In this document: positions 1 through 11,881 of the stretch, piece by piece
How the letters are laid out: every line of letters starts with the position of its first letter
How positions within the stretch are numbered: the stretch's first letter is position 1
Assembly: GCA_034440635.1 (NCBI GenBank)
Contig: JAOTON010000386.1
Location: 124,001 to 188,000 of the forward strand
Length of the DNA stretch: 64,000 nucleotides
Direction: 5' to 3'
From: Lepas anatifera
Taxonomy: Eukaryota > Arthropoda > Thecostraca > Lepadidae
The notes under the pieces: model-generated
The model's input: only the letters and a program-made list of their open reading frames with translations
What the model was told of the DNA's origin: nothing
Database searches by the model: none
Translations under genes and position numbers: made by a program

Positions 1-272
1 TGCAGCTCATGAATAACATCAAAGACTTCCTCATTGTGGATGATTTCTCGTCATGTGTTTTTGTTGATCAACTTTTGCACTCCTGCAATTGTAACTAAAT
101 CATACTTTCTGAAGCGCGGGTAGTGTCTCGCTAAGTACAGCTTTCCATGAGCCTTAATGTCCGCTAAGTCTTTGACGATCTCATCATAAGTGACCTTCGG
201 CACCGACTGCGTGTTCGTTGCTTTCTCATCTTTCGCAGCAACAAAAATAAGCAAGAACTCCTCTTGCGACAT
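1..272 (-). pseudogene. KRBA2-like integrase protein, N-terminal fragment
   Basis: Read on the minus strand from the ATG at 270-272, this gives about 73 residues with a segment YPRFRKYDLVTIAGVQKLI, then an in-frame TGA at 51-53. The same frame continues to the window edge as EEVFDVIHELH. The order (a KYD..v.G..KLI segment, then an E-E-x-F-D-x-I-H motif opening a zinc-binding integrase domain) is that of KRAB-A-domain-containing-2-like proteins, which derive from integrase-bearing transposons. The in-frame stop and the cut at the window start suggest a decayed mobile-element gene. The family call is from recalled motif similarity only. Confidence 0.5.
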
Positions 273-1845
273 AGTTCCTGATTATAATCATTATTGGTAA
301 CTTAATGAAGCAAGAGAGTGGGCACAAGACGAGGTTTGGGACAACACGCACATTGGAAATGATATGACCGCATTCACTTTTCAGGGCATATTTTCCATAG
401 TATTCAACAATCGAAAACCAATCTGATCAGAGGCTAGATAATGCCGGTGTTCACCAGAGGTGGTCTTTGCCTGTGACTAAGCCAGATTCTTAGCATCGTT
501 AAAACTGTTTTTTGGCAAACAAGGGCACTAAGTTATTTCGGATACATATTTACTTTGATAACTGAATACGTAGGTACCAGTCATCCTTAAATGCTAAAGC
601 TCTACAAGCAGCAATCTATTCAAGCATTGCAAGCATTTCTGCACGCATGTAAATGGAATGCAGTGCATTCACAATGCTTGCCATGTTCAGATATTAATAT
701 TAACTTAATTTAATCGCCCAGTTTACAAATTCATGGGAAATAAAAAGATTCATGAAAATGGAAAATTAGATGCATTAAACTAAAAATACGGACTTTCTCT
801 AATAGACCAGACCCAATCAGTTTCCATACAACTTAGTTTTCATGGTCCAAATGCGATCTGATCAAACCGCAGATCCAGATACATCTTGGAGTCGTCGAGT
901 TCATGAAGCGCTATTTTCCCAACACTTTAGCACAGACTCTGCCATAGTGATGTGAAAAACGCGCGTACTCCATCTGCATGCGATCCGGATCACATTTTGG
1001 CCATAGAGACTAGGCCAGTGACTATCATCCGAATCCAAAATCCAATAAATATGTATTGAATACAACTAATTCGATAATGACCTGGATTCAAATGCTCACC
1101 CAGTTTCAGCTAAGCTGTTCCGGCACTCAGCAAAGGTGGAGGTAATGTTACCTGGGATAATTTGCCTAGAAGGCCCCGAAGCAGCCAATTTGGATTCAGT
1201 AAAGCAGAGGAAGATAGACTGCAGCATAAAATGAAAAATTAATTTGGAACTTTGTTTCAGCTACTTAATTTCCTTTACGTAGAAAGATGGCAGCCTTAGC
1301 TAAACCTTCTATGATGAGAGGCGCTGGCATTGCCTCTAATCTAATTATCCTGGCCAGGTATGATTGTAAATGCAGATGGGGTGGCACAGGATATTTATCA
1401 AATTCTTAAATCCATGACTCAAAAATGAATATTTTAATATGGACCTCTCCCCAAACCAGAAATAGAGCATAACCTGAAATCGAAGATTGTAAATTTCTAA
1501 TGCTATATTTAGGGTTCAATCCAGGGATGACGCAATATTCTTAAACGTAGGTACACAACCATGCATAACATTTACCAGAGATTCAGCAAGTCTCAAGGCG
1601 ACGAGGCGTCCAATCACCCCTGCACTTCCAGATAAAGAAGGCGTACAACGCTTGGTCTTCCGGCGGCGGTCGGGTCACTATTATGCTCAGGAGGTGGAGT
1701 GGGCGGGATTTATCCAATGCACTTCGGTCCAGAAGTGGAAAATTAGGCATGATGCGATTTGGGCTAATTTTCTGAAATTTGATCAGTAGACCCATTCCAA
1801 GAACGCTGCTGCGTGCGAATTCATTTTACTCAAATCCGTTTTAAA
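273..1845. other. No recognised feature
   Basis: AT-rich DNA on both strands with no long reading frame, tandem repeat or AGGTCA cluster that I could identify. Confidence 0.5.
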
Positions 1846-1847
1846 CG

Positions 1848-2100
1848 AGCCGGCTGATTTGTAAACGGACCGGCCGGTTTGCAAACGGGCTGGCCAGTTT
1901 GTAAACGGGCCGGCCGGTTTGCAAACGGGCCAGGATACTAGAAAACCCAAACGGGCCAGACTTTTCAACGGGCCCATCGCTGGCCCGTTTGCTGACGCCA
2001 TTTGCAAACGGCCAATTTGCTGGCCCGTTTGCATACGCGGCTATTTGGCCCGTTTACAATGGGCGCCCGTTGCAAACGGGCCGGTTTTCCTACGGGCCGT
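1848..2100. repeat. Short satellite of GTTTGCAAACGGGCC units
   Basis: About ten imperfect units of roughly 20-25 bp built on a palindromic core GTTTGCAAAC joined to GGCCGGCC or CGGGCC. Units occur in both orientations, so the array is rich in small inverted repeats. Short reading frames across it are a by-product of the repeat. Confidence 0.75.
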
Positions 2101-2427
2101 AACATATACATCATTCGATTTGCCGGAACGAGAAGAAGCGAATGGTGCCTAAAAATGATCCTAACTCAAACCTGTTAGACGCTAGAGTCCAAAAACTCTG
2201 CTCTAACATGCGACCTTCTTTGACCTGCCATGACTTCAATATTGATCTGAGCCAAAAAGTGACTGATGTAGTTTCTTCATAAACGTGTATGAGCTATCCA
2301 ACAGCTTTCGCATTTTTTTCTTCTTTTTGACTATCCAGCATAGGAGCCGAATTCGAGGGGCATGTTTGAACACCCCCTACCAGGGCGAAGGTGATTCAGG
2401 GGCCCACCGGGGCGGGTCGGGTGTTAA
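2100..2427. mobile_element. Family F TTAA element, right-end fragment
   Basis: This segment matches the right third of the intact family F element at 49859-50803: the TTCGATTTGCCG stretch, the 'aatggtgcctaaaa' stretch, a TGTTTGAACA hairpin near 2362-2382 and a terminal block ending in GTTAA (TTAA at 2424-2427). The left end is missing. Confidence 0.6.
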
Positions 2428-2814
2428 GGCGGAGGAGAGGGCTATGGATTTATCCATGATTTTTCCAGCCAATGCTGTAAGGATAGTGTTAACCTGGCAC
2501 CGTCTCGGCTCTTTTCGTACACACCACTGCCTGGGTGGTTTGATCAGACCCTTACAATCTCGGAAAACGAAAGTGATAAAAAAACTTAAACGGAGCTGAA
2601 AGCGCCCCATCATCTTCTCCTTTGGAATTGAATTCCAATCGTATGTGTTGACCCGTGACGTCACTGGGACAAAATGGGTCAAATTTAGACCCATTTAGAA
2701 AATCCCTTATAACTCAAGAAACATTAGACCTAGAACAAAATGAAATGGATCCATGTGTTCGTCTTGACCCAAGGATTTAGATGACACGCAGCATGACCTT
2801 GTAAGATTAAGTGA

Positions 2815-2889
2815 ACACGCGCATTGACGAGGTCTGAGCCACCTTCGCTTGGCCGAGGGGGTAGGTACCCCCGTCAATCCGCGTATTAA
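2815..2889. mobile_element. 75-bp end-to-end miniature of family A
   Basis: The stretch starts with CACGCGCATTGACG, continues as the family A right terminus (GTCTGAGCCACCTTCGC), passes through a GGTACC hairpin, and ends with GTCAATCCGCGTATTAA, an inverted family A end. All of the usual ~840-bp interior is absent. The left TTAA is mutated to GTGAA and the right TTAA (2886-2889) is kept. Deletion between the GGTACC palindromes at the two ends would explain it. Confidence 0.65.
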
Positions 2890-3136
2890 TTCTTTCAGAG
2901 CTGCTAAAAACGTGAGAGTCCAGCTTTGTTGATGAAAAAATCTTTAACAGTTTTACAGAATCGTACAAAAGAAGCAGAGCTTTTTGTTTTGAAGAACTTT
3001 GCTGGTCTGTCTCCGTCTCTTGGTCCGCCCCTGAAAATGCATACCGCTCTTCACGCCATTGAGATCCTCTCACACCAGCCTGGCCTCTATCTGATGGCGG
3101 GGTTATTGGGGGCTGCATTCCGCTGGAATCGCAAGC

Positions 3137-3830
3137 TTATCCCTTCGCCGCCTAGGGGGTCTAAGTGGACCCCCGCTCTGTTTTTTACAAATGATTCCAA
3201 ACCGATTCCAATGATACGCACGACGATTTGCAGGCCTCCAGAGTGATCAATTTGACCACTTATGACCAAAAATCAACATCAGGTTAATCTAGGTCAAAGT
3301 GAATTACGCAGTTACTAACCCCATGTAACGAAATGCCGTTCTTCTAAAATTTGTCTGACAAAACCAGGGCGTAATTTGGCTTCTAGAAGAGTAAGATTGA
3401 GTTTCTAAACATCATACGAAATTTCTTTAAATTAAAAATCTGCACGCTGTCATCCATTTTTCTTGTCAGGTCAATACCAAGGTCAACAGAGGTCACAAAA
3501 GGTCACAGTTCTGAAATTGTTTGTGTTTATAACTTTTGAACGAAACAAGATAGATTCTTAAATTTGGTATCATAATGATGAGCATGACTCAAGAATTTGA
3601 ATTATATTTAGCGTGGCCTTAAAATGTCATTATTTGACCTTGACCTGAGTTCAAGGTCATACTGTGACCTTATAAGGTCATTATTAATATAATTTGGATC
3701 TTTGAGTAAAAGATAACGCATTTAGGTCTTCTTTATTCTAAGTTCAATGATTTCTTATTTATAAGAGCTTTTTTGAACGGGTCTAAATTTGACCTATTTT
3801 GGCCCACTGTGACATCCGGGCCAACGGACA
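3137..3830. repeat. Diverged AGGTCA-rich element, related to families D/F
   Basis: Begins near a TTATCCCTTCGCC sequence followed by the palindrome GGGGGTCTAAGTGGACCCCC, the layout of the TTAA element ends elsewhere in the window. The body holds repeated AGGTCA/TGACCT half-sites (about 3470-3690). The right end cannot be placed. Confidence 0.4.
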
Positions 3831-3910
3831 CAGTTTGACATAGACTCCAGATAAAGGGCGCTTCCAGCGTCACCTCAATTTTTTCTACATCTCTTCTGGT
3901 TCCCGGGATC

Positions 3911-4036
3911 ATAATAATAATAATTGTTGGGGTTTAACAACGCACCAGCTGCCGGGGTCATACGGCGTCGCCAACTCTCACCCTGTTTGGAAGTATTTTG
4001 GGGATCAGATAGACTTGTTCAGAGGCTCCACCGGGA
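3911..4036 (-). mobile_element. SINE, 5'-truncated, with 12-bp target duplication
   Basis: The minus-strand copy has the 3' module shared by the SINEs here (AGTTGGCGACGCC... GTGCGTTGTTAAACCCC) and an ATAAT-repeat tail at 3911. It is bounded by exact direct repeats GTTCCCGGGATC at 3899-3910 and 4037-4048, which define the insertion. The tRNA-like head is missing. Confidence 0.8.
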
Positions 4037-4127
4037 GTTCCCGGGATCGTAGCAGATCCGATCCATACCTCAGGCGGCATGGTGATTTTGAGACAAAGCA
4101 TGGCGCCTGGAGCTTGTTTGAGACGAT

Positions 4128-4159
4128 ACACACACACACACACACACACCCACACACAC

Positions 4160-4226
<67 letters not shown>
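4128..4226. repeat. (CA)n(TA)n microsatellite
   Basis: About 40 bp of CA repeats run directly into about 58 bp of uninterrupted TA repeats. Confidence 0.95.
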
Positions 4227-4230
<4 letters not shown>

Positions 4231-4289
4231 TTATTTCACACTAATTCACACCAATACAGAAAATAAGCCGCTCAATTCCGTCCAGCCAC

Positions 4290-4810
4290 TTGCCCGCCTG
4301 ACACCATCTCTGCACACATCAACATGTCTTCACCCGGTGACCGCCGACACGTGTCCGCAGGCTGCCCAACTCCGAGCTGATCAGCAGCACCACCCGTGTC
4401 CGGCGGCGCGGCCGACGGCACGACGGGCCCTGTCGTGCCATCTACCAGCGCACGCTCCGCCGTCAGGTGCCGCCACCGCGTCCGCACCAAGAGCCGCCAG
4501 CAACATCACGAACAAGCAGCGCAAGAGCGCCACTACAGGTGGCGCTGCAGGGCAGGTCGCATACCGCTGACGAGCGCCGACAGGCAGCGCGAGCGTCGCG
4601 CGCATGCATACACAGCGCCGGCATCCCCAAGCCGGCCCGTCGCGGCATCACACTACGACAGACCAGTGTATGCGTAGTTTCGCGTCATCCGCACCTCTTG
4701 GCGCGACACGGGAGACGGAGGTGAGCGTGGGTTCCGGACAGAGAGAAGGCCTCCCGTCGGCCGGGCACGCCGAGCCAGCACACTGGGTCACCAGCACTCG
4801 CTAAAGCTCA
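4290..4810. other. GC- and CpG-rich island
   Basis: About 500 bp of clearly GC-rich, CpG-rich sequence in an AT-rich setting. Several overlapping frames stay open on both strands (for example 4079-4570 plus and 4381-4605 minus), as GC-rich DNA tends to do. No recognised protein or splice pattern. It could be a CpG-island promoter, part of an unrecognised exon, or a repeat. Confidence 0.4.
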
Positions 4811-5834
4811 TCCGCATGTATGCACTCGCAGCAACACATGCAGAGACGCTGAGGGGAGCTGACACGACCAGCGGCAGTAGGAACACCAGCTGCATCTTTT
4901 GTTTGGCATGTTCTTCAACAGCACTCCCACTCTTCAAAAGCCATCCTGAGGACATCAGGGTCGAAACGCGGTGTGATGGAAGGACGTGTCTCCCGGCTGG
5001 TAGCCAGGGGATGTCTACCTCAAATTTCGGCACTCAACCGATGGTTCTAGCTCATTCACATTTTCAGCGTGGTCTTGCGAAAATGTTCTCAAAATGATTT
5101 GGGGAGAAAATCCTTAATAGTCCACTCCTGGACAGCTCGCAACTGGCATGTTCATGCCCCTAACTCTGCAACGCCTCCTCGTCTTCGCCGGGTCCGATCA
5201 CCCCTGTAAACAAAGTGAATGGCGAAGCTGCCCTTGCATGGAAGCATAGTCGTCACCACCGGTAAAAAAGTGAGCGGAACAGTTAATCTTGAGCATGCTA
5301 CTGACAAATACATTTCGCTACGGAACTCAAAACTCATCGAGTGGGGAATAATTTCTGCCTTTCACTCTGGCTGATTACATAATTTTCCTATTTCTATGCA
5401 ATTTTTCTTAAATCAGGGAGGTTTTGGATGAAACATGGGGACATGCCCTTCCACCTTCCCTATTCCGACGCGTATGCACGAAGCTGAGGACTGACCAAGG
5501 GGGTGGGGGGGGTGACCGCTTGGAAGGAGCTTAAACACTGCACTCCGCGACAGGGAGCCTCAGTGATGTCTGATTGGCGTTCCAAAAGTTTATTTGGGGA
5601 ATCAAAACGCCACCCAAAAGTTGGTCTCGGGATCCCCAAGAGCTAGTTTTGGACGGGGAATTTGGATGAAAAACATAGTGGTTTCAAAAATAAAGCTGCC
5701 TAAAATTGTTTGAGAAAATACAGTTCACACAGTTTGGGGATATGACCGGATTCCCCCTCCAGTCCTGGATTAGCAGCGGGGCGCAGCGTTCTGAAGAAGC
5801 CAAGGCAGACAATTCTTCTTTTATGTTCCAATTG
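4811..5834. other. No recognised feature
   Basis: Unclassified sequence between the GC-rich island and the satellite. A G-rich tract lies near 5500. Confidence 0.4.
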
Positions 5835-7530
5835 CCGTTATATTGTGCCGTAGGTTTTAGTGGTAGATATACTGTTCCGCCTTACATTCTTGCCATTATA
5901 CTGTACCGCCTTACATTCCTCAGTTATATTGTATCGCCTTACATTCCTGCAGTTATACTGTACCGCCTTACATTCCTCAGCTATTCTGTACCGCTTTACA
6001 GTCCTGCTGTTACACTGTACCACCTTACTCTCATCGGTTATAATGTACCACCCCTTACATTACTACAGTTCTACTGTACCACCTTATATTCCTCAGATAT
6101 ACGGTATTGCCTTACATTCTGCAGCTATACTGTACTGCCTTACATTCATCAGCTATCCAGTACCACATCACATTACTACAGTATACTGTACCGCCTTAAA
6201 TTCTTGCAGTTATACTGTCCGCCTTACATTTTGCAGTCATACTGTACGCCCTACAATGCTATACTGTACGCCTTACATCTTGCAGTCATACTGTGCCGCC
6301 CTACAATCCTCAGCTATCTTACCGCCTTACATTCTGACTATACTGTACCGCCTTATGTATTCATACTGTACCGCCTTACATTCTTGCAGTCATACTGTAC
6401 CGCCTTACATTCTTGCAGTCATACTGTACCGCCTTACATTCTTGCAGTCATACTGTACCGCCTTACATTCTTGCAATCATACTGTACCGCCCTACAATCC
6501 TCAACTATACTGTACCGCCTTACATTCCTCAGCTATTCTGTACCGCTTTACAGTCCTGCAGTTACACTGTACCGCCTTACATTCATTGGTTATAATGTAC
6601 CACCCCTTACATTACTACAGTTCTACTGCACCACCTTATATTCCTCAGCTATACAGTACCGCCTTACATTCTGCAGCTATACTGTACCGCCTTACATTCA
6701 TCAGCTATACTGTGCCGCATTACATTACTACAGTTATACTGTACCACCTTACATTCTTGCAGTTATACTGTACCGCCCTACAATCCTCAGCTATACTGTA
6801 CCGCCTTACATTCTGCAGCTATACTGTACTGCCTTACATTCTGCAGCTATACTGTGCCGCATTACATTACTACAGTGATACTGTACCGCCTTAAATTCTT
6901 GCAGTTATACTGTACCGCCTTACATTCTTGCAGTCATACTGTACCGCCCTACAATCCTCAGCTATACTGTACCGCCTTACATTCTTGCAGTCATACTGTG
7001 CCGCCCTACAATCCTCAGCTATACTTTACCGCCTTACATTCTGCAACTATACTGTACCGCCTTACATTCTTGCCGTCATACTGTACCGCCCTACAATCCT
7101 CAGCTATACGGTAACGCCTTACATTCCTCAGCTATTCTGTACCGCTTTACATTCCTGCAGTTACACTGTACCGCCTTACATTTATTGGTTATAATGTACC
7201 ACCCCTTACATTATTACAGTTCTACTGTGCTACCTTATATTCCTCAGCTATACGGTACCGCCTTACATTCTGCAGCTACACTGTACCGCCTTACATTCAT
7301 CAGCTATACTGTGCCGCATTACATTACTACAGTTATACTGTGCCGCCTTGCATTCTTGCAGTTATACTGTATCGCCTTACATTCTTGCAGTCAAACTGTA
7401 CCGCCCTACAATCCTCAGCTATACTATACCGCCTTACATTCTGTAGCTATACTGTACCGCCTTACATTCATCAGCTATACTGTGCCGCATTACATTACTA
7501 CAGTTATGCTGTTCCGCCTTGCATGTTGTT
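5835..7530. repeat. ~30-bp satellite with higher-order structure
   Basis: Roughly 55 tandem copies of a 28-31-bp unit with consensus near TACTGTACCGCCTTACATTC followed by TTGCAGTCA. Variants recur in the same order: the block starting CCTCAGCTATTCTGTACCGC appears near 5976, 6526 and 7124, giving higher-order periods of about 550 and 600 bp. Because many units are a multiple of three and lack stops, long overlapping frames (up to 390 codons at 5706-6878) stay open in more than one frame. These are not genes. Confidence 0.9.
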
Positions 7531-8368
7531 GCACCTCGGCTCAAACCGAGTGATGACACCACGTTGTTCTGCCGAACACATGCCGCAGTGCAGTGTCAGA
7601 TCTACCTCTCATATCTCAGGTAGTTTTATTTTGCACTTTTTCATGATCACTTGAGGAGGCTTTGAAATGAGGGAGCTAGAGGACCTGGTCCCCACTTCTC
7701 TTAAAATAGCTTTGATTACACCCAAACTGGGAAGAAATCTGATATCTTTGTAACCAACCAGTGGCCAGTAAAGAAGCCAATGGTGACCTCAAATCGATGA
7801 GTCCCTGGTTCTGCTTTGCAAATTTTCCTGGCAGCAGCAGTTTAAAGATTGACTGGAGCTCTCACTTGTTTTCCGGTGTCGACGCTTATGATGATTTTAT
7901 TGAAGCAGCGCCCCTGCGCCTGAGCAAGTCTATCATGTCCCAGGCGGCGCTGCCCGCGCAGCTGAGGGCGATGGACAGTGGATAAAGATGGCGCTGTGAT
8001 GTCGCCCTTAGACTCATGGTGGATCTAGAGCTTCCGGTGGGACGGGACATTCTGGTTACGGGTGTGTCATTTCGGTCCGGTAGGGGCGGTATTTAGGTTT
8101 GAATGGGGCAAAAATCATTTAAGTGTGATCTATGCGAGGGTCGTCAAAGCGTATCTCGCAATGTTTTAAACTAGTTTTTCCCTGACACCACTGGCGGCGG
8201 AACTGGGGGGGAGGATACTTGGGCACAGTGCCCCTAAGTCAGAAATTTTAACACTAACCCTATAGCTTTGACTGGAACGAAATGTGTTTAAAAGCCCATG
8301 GTGCCCCCTTAAATTCTGACGTTCCGCCGTCACTGCCTGGCACCCCCTGAAACTGCCCTGGTGCTCCT
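7531..8368. other. No recognised feature
   Basis: Unclassified flank of the satellite. Short open frames show no domain I recognise. Confidence 0.35.
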
Positions 8369-8372
8369 TTAA

Positions 8373-9388
8373 CACGCGTCCCGCTGGGGTCACTGGCATG
8401 ACGCGCCCCGCTGGGGGGCGTTTTTCACCCCCTCCGTATCTCATTTCCCACGAAAGCTAAAGAAAAATTACGAGCGGCGTTCGAAAGCTCTTGACAAGAC
8501 GAAGATATTTTATACATATAATTTTTATGTCAGATCAATACCTATTGAGGTCAGCATAGGTCAAAGAAGGTTCCATAAGCTTACAACAGAACAGTGTATG
8601 TTTCTCTCTCTAGATCTGTCCTCAGGGAAGCTAGAACAAATAGTTATGTATCATTGCATTCCTCTCATCGCTGCAAATCGAATAAGGTATAATATGACCT
8701 TGCTAGGTCAAATAAAGAAAATGACCTGACCTCGAGCTAGGTCAGGGTCACAGAGTGACCTGGTAAGGTCATTATGCATAACAATATACTTTCCATGACA
8801 ATATAAGCACAATGCAAGCAGAATGGGAGCTTTATCTCAATTCAATGAGAAGTTATTGGCAAAACAATCAATCTATGCTCTTATGACCTGACATGACCCT
8901 TGAGAGGTCAGATGCTCAAAAACTCACCTTTATGGTCAAGATCGTAGTAAGAATAGACTGTTTGATGATTTTCAGCTTTATCTATCCAGTATTTACTGAA
9001 AACGAGCCCATTCTATTTTTACCGTAGACTTATAATGGGGTGACCAAAAAATTTACCCCACCTTAGGTCAACAATATAAAAAATATGAGATAGCAGATTT
9101 GTAGACCCTAGCCACCTTATCATATTGTGAAAGTTTCAAACTCATCGGTTCGCTGATGCTCCCTGGGCGTCGCTTCAAATTCGTGATTTTAGGTTTTGAG
9201 GACGGGTCACTTGACCTTGAATAGCTCCTTGACCTAACGTGAACTTATCTCTAAAATTTGATCAGGTGTGTAAAATTAATCACGGATAAGGTACTGTAAG
9301 TTTTGTTGTTCTGCGTGTCTCCGTTTTTGCGTTATCTGGGGAAAACCAAGAGGGAGGTGAATTTCGCCCCCCAGCGGGGTGTGTGCGG
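8373..9388 (-). mobile_element. Family B TTAA element, inverted, damaged right end
   Basis: Starts after TTAA (8369-8372) with CACGCGTCCCGCTGGGG and repeats a CGCGCCCCGCTGGGG block 30 bp inside, exactly as the right end of the family B copy at 17557-18583 does when read backwards. The interior shares the same AGGTCA clusters and the stretch on 'accccattataag'. The far end retains CCCCCAGCGGGG near 9370 but its TTAA has decayed next to the hAT insertion. Confidence 0.75.
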
Positions 9389-10879
9389 GTTGTCACCATT
9401 GGCGTCGCCACGGATTTTTTAGTGGGGGGGCGGCTCGGGCAGCGAAGGGTCTACTGGGACTTAAATACCTGAGAAATTATCGTAGATGGACCTTCAAATT
9501 AAGCCTTGTTTGTTCTCCTCCGCTTTTTTAGCACCTTTTCGATGTTTTAAACATATTTCAGATTAGTATGTTTTCATCGTGATTTGGCGTCCTAAATATT
9601 ATCTGAAGGAGAAAACTGTCAATGTGTTTTGCAGAACAAACCGCAGGGATATGGTGGAGCAGAAGCTCAAGAATCATTCGTCTGATCTAATAATTACAGA
9701 TCATTCTCGTGAAATAATTTTTACAAGTAGCACCAAAAGCTTGCAATACATGTAGCACCAAAAGCTCGCGACTCAGCTATCGCTATATCCTAACGGGCTA
9801 AAAAAGCCTATGCTTCAAATTATTTCCTAAACATCGACATAAAAAGTCGAACGCTAATGTCTCCGAAATATATTGACATTTTTAACAGGGCTGCACAAAT
9901 TATTCTAAGGTTGATATTTCCACACACTCCGAGAACTGGCTACGCTCATCGTGATTACTTGAGCTGTGGAAGAGGTGGAAATGGCCATGGTTTCAGCTGT
10001 ACTGCTGTTGTAATTGGGGACATTTCCTGTCCAGCCAAGCATCCTGATTCTCAAGTCAACTGTTAGTTTCTTGATGCTTTCTAGACCGTGCCGAACACCC
10101 GCTGCCTGCTGGTGTTCAGTTGGACGGAATGACGTAATGATACGGTCGGCATGCACCTGAGCGACACGCTCCCTGTGCACAGCACATATTGCTGGAGCCT
10201 TCAACCTCTGCTCATAGTGGAGCGCAACCAGGTCTTCAGACACCTCAGTGCAGTGAAGCTTCGCTTAGCTGTTGCAGAGCTGGCTGGTAGCGTCAACAGC
10301 AGTCGGAGAAGCTTGACTGCTTCGGGCACCATAATTTGTGCTGATCTCTCCATCGCAGTTACAAGCTTGATAGCAGCGGCCAGGCTATCCGGTTTCGTTG
10401 TCCTGAACAGGACTTACAGCTGTGGTGACAGGTCCGCCGCTGAGAGATCGTCACTCCAGGGGCTTCCCTGGAGAAGCTCTCGAACCTTTCCAGCATCGGG
10501 AGCTGTCAAGAGAAGCTCTTCCAATTTTGCATGCTCCTGAACACCCTTCTGGCAGAAACAGGTCTCTAGCTGAACAGAAGCCGCGTCCAGCATCACAAAG
10601 TACCTATTCGGCCCTCAGGAAGTCTTTTATCGACGCTCGATGTTGAGCTGGTGCGTCACCATTCGAGCGCTCTGGGTGGCACCGTTCTCGCTGGATCTAC
10701 TCACAGCCTGCCTCTTGAGCCTGCTTTAAAAAACTCGGATCGTTTCGTCGGCCGACTCGCGCTGCACCCGCAGCTGCTCCACCGTGGTATGGATGCATTG
10801 CGACATGACCGATACAGTGCACGTTGCAATCTGCACAGCGCGACTTAGCCGGTCCATGGGAGCAAGGACGGCCCGTGCC

Positions 10880-11881
10880 ATCTAGATGGCCACCATCGTT
10901 TGCCCCTTGAGCATCTGGGCGTGGAGGTCAGCAGCTCGGGTAGAGAGCTGAACGCTTCCCTCAGCCAGGCTTTCCAACGTAGTGAGCGTCTCTGGGTAGC
11001 GGCTGAGAGCGGCGTCAGCAGCGGCAAGACGCCCAGCGAGTCGGACAGAGAGGTCACAGACAGCAGCTTGATACTTCAGCTCCGTTGCACACATCTTTGA
11101 ATTTCACACGCAGCTTCCCCGATTCGCTGAACACTGCACCCAGCTCATTTACGCAGCCCAGCGCTTTCCTCACGGGCTCGGCTGCGTCGAAGCTGTCCTT
11201 AGCGACGAGGCTCCGACAAACGGCCATTCCATGCAGTCCAGCGAGTGGCAGATTTAGCCTGCAAAGTGCGTCCTCGACCATTCGTGACAGGTTAGCGCCA
11301 GTTGTCGAAGCACACTTGTAGAATGCGAGGAACTCTTCCTGAGCTTGGAAATCTTCATCAACATATATGATGGAAACCGACTCCTGTTCAACACCACTGA
11401 TGTCTTGCGTCCCATCGATAATGACTGAAAAGAAGCAACTCGGGTCTTCAGCATGTAGGCGACTGGAGCTGAGCGCTGATAATAATAATTGTTGGGGTTT
11501 AACGACACACCAACTGCCAGGGTCATACGGCGTCGCCAACTCTCACCCTGTTGGAAGGGATTTTGGGGATCAGATCGACTTATTCAGAGGCTCCGCCGGG
11601 ACTTGAACCCGGGAACGGTGGCTTAGAAGACAAGGGTGCTATCCACTAAGCCACCTCATCCCCGAGCTGAGCGCTGAGCTGATAACGGAGCGCAATACCT
11701 CATGGCTGATAAGCCTCACAAGTTCGTTTTGGATGTCGTAGTGCGTGAAGATTTCTTTCCTCTGAAGCCACTCGTGCAACTCGGGTGAGACCTGGGCGCT
11801 TAGATGCAGGAGTTCCTTGAAGTTTCCTCCCTCACCATCGTGGCCGCGAAACGCCAAACCTTGCCCAGCGAGAAACTTCAC
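10880..11881 (-). pseudogene. DUF4371 (ZMYM1-like) hAT transposase, broken
   Basis: The first piece (11881-11664) includes QGLAFRGHDG, GNFKELLHLSAQ and YDIQNELVRLISHEVL, the usual start of DUF4371. After the SINE the frame resumes below 11479 with CFFSVIIDGTQDISG and EEFLAFYKC, matching the F-F-S-x-I-x-D-x-T-x-D domain core, followed by a LGCVNELGAVFSESGKLRVKF segment. Downstream minus-strand pieces toward 9905 are probably decayed C-terminal coding sequence. The DUF4371/hAT assignment is from known motifs. Presumed to have catalysed movement of the surrounding hAT element; now inactive. Confidence 0.75.
11480..11663 (-). mobile_element. tRNA-derived SINE inside the hAT transposase
   Basis: Exact 14-bp direct repeats GAGCTGAGCGCTGA (11466-11479 and 11664-11677) bound it. 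On the minus strand it starts with a tRNA-like head containing box A TGGCTTAGTGG and box B GGTTCAAGTCC, followed by the shared 3' module and an (ATA/AAT) tail. It interrupts the DUF4371 reading frame, so it is younger than the hAT insertion. Confidence 0.92.

Noticed and set aside
5706..6894. 390- and 344-codon plus-strand frames rich in YTVPPYI / ILYRLTFL
   Set aside because: They are overlapping translations of the ~30-bp satellite in different frames. No start context, domain or splice structure supports a protein.
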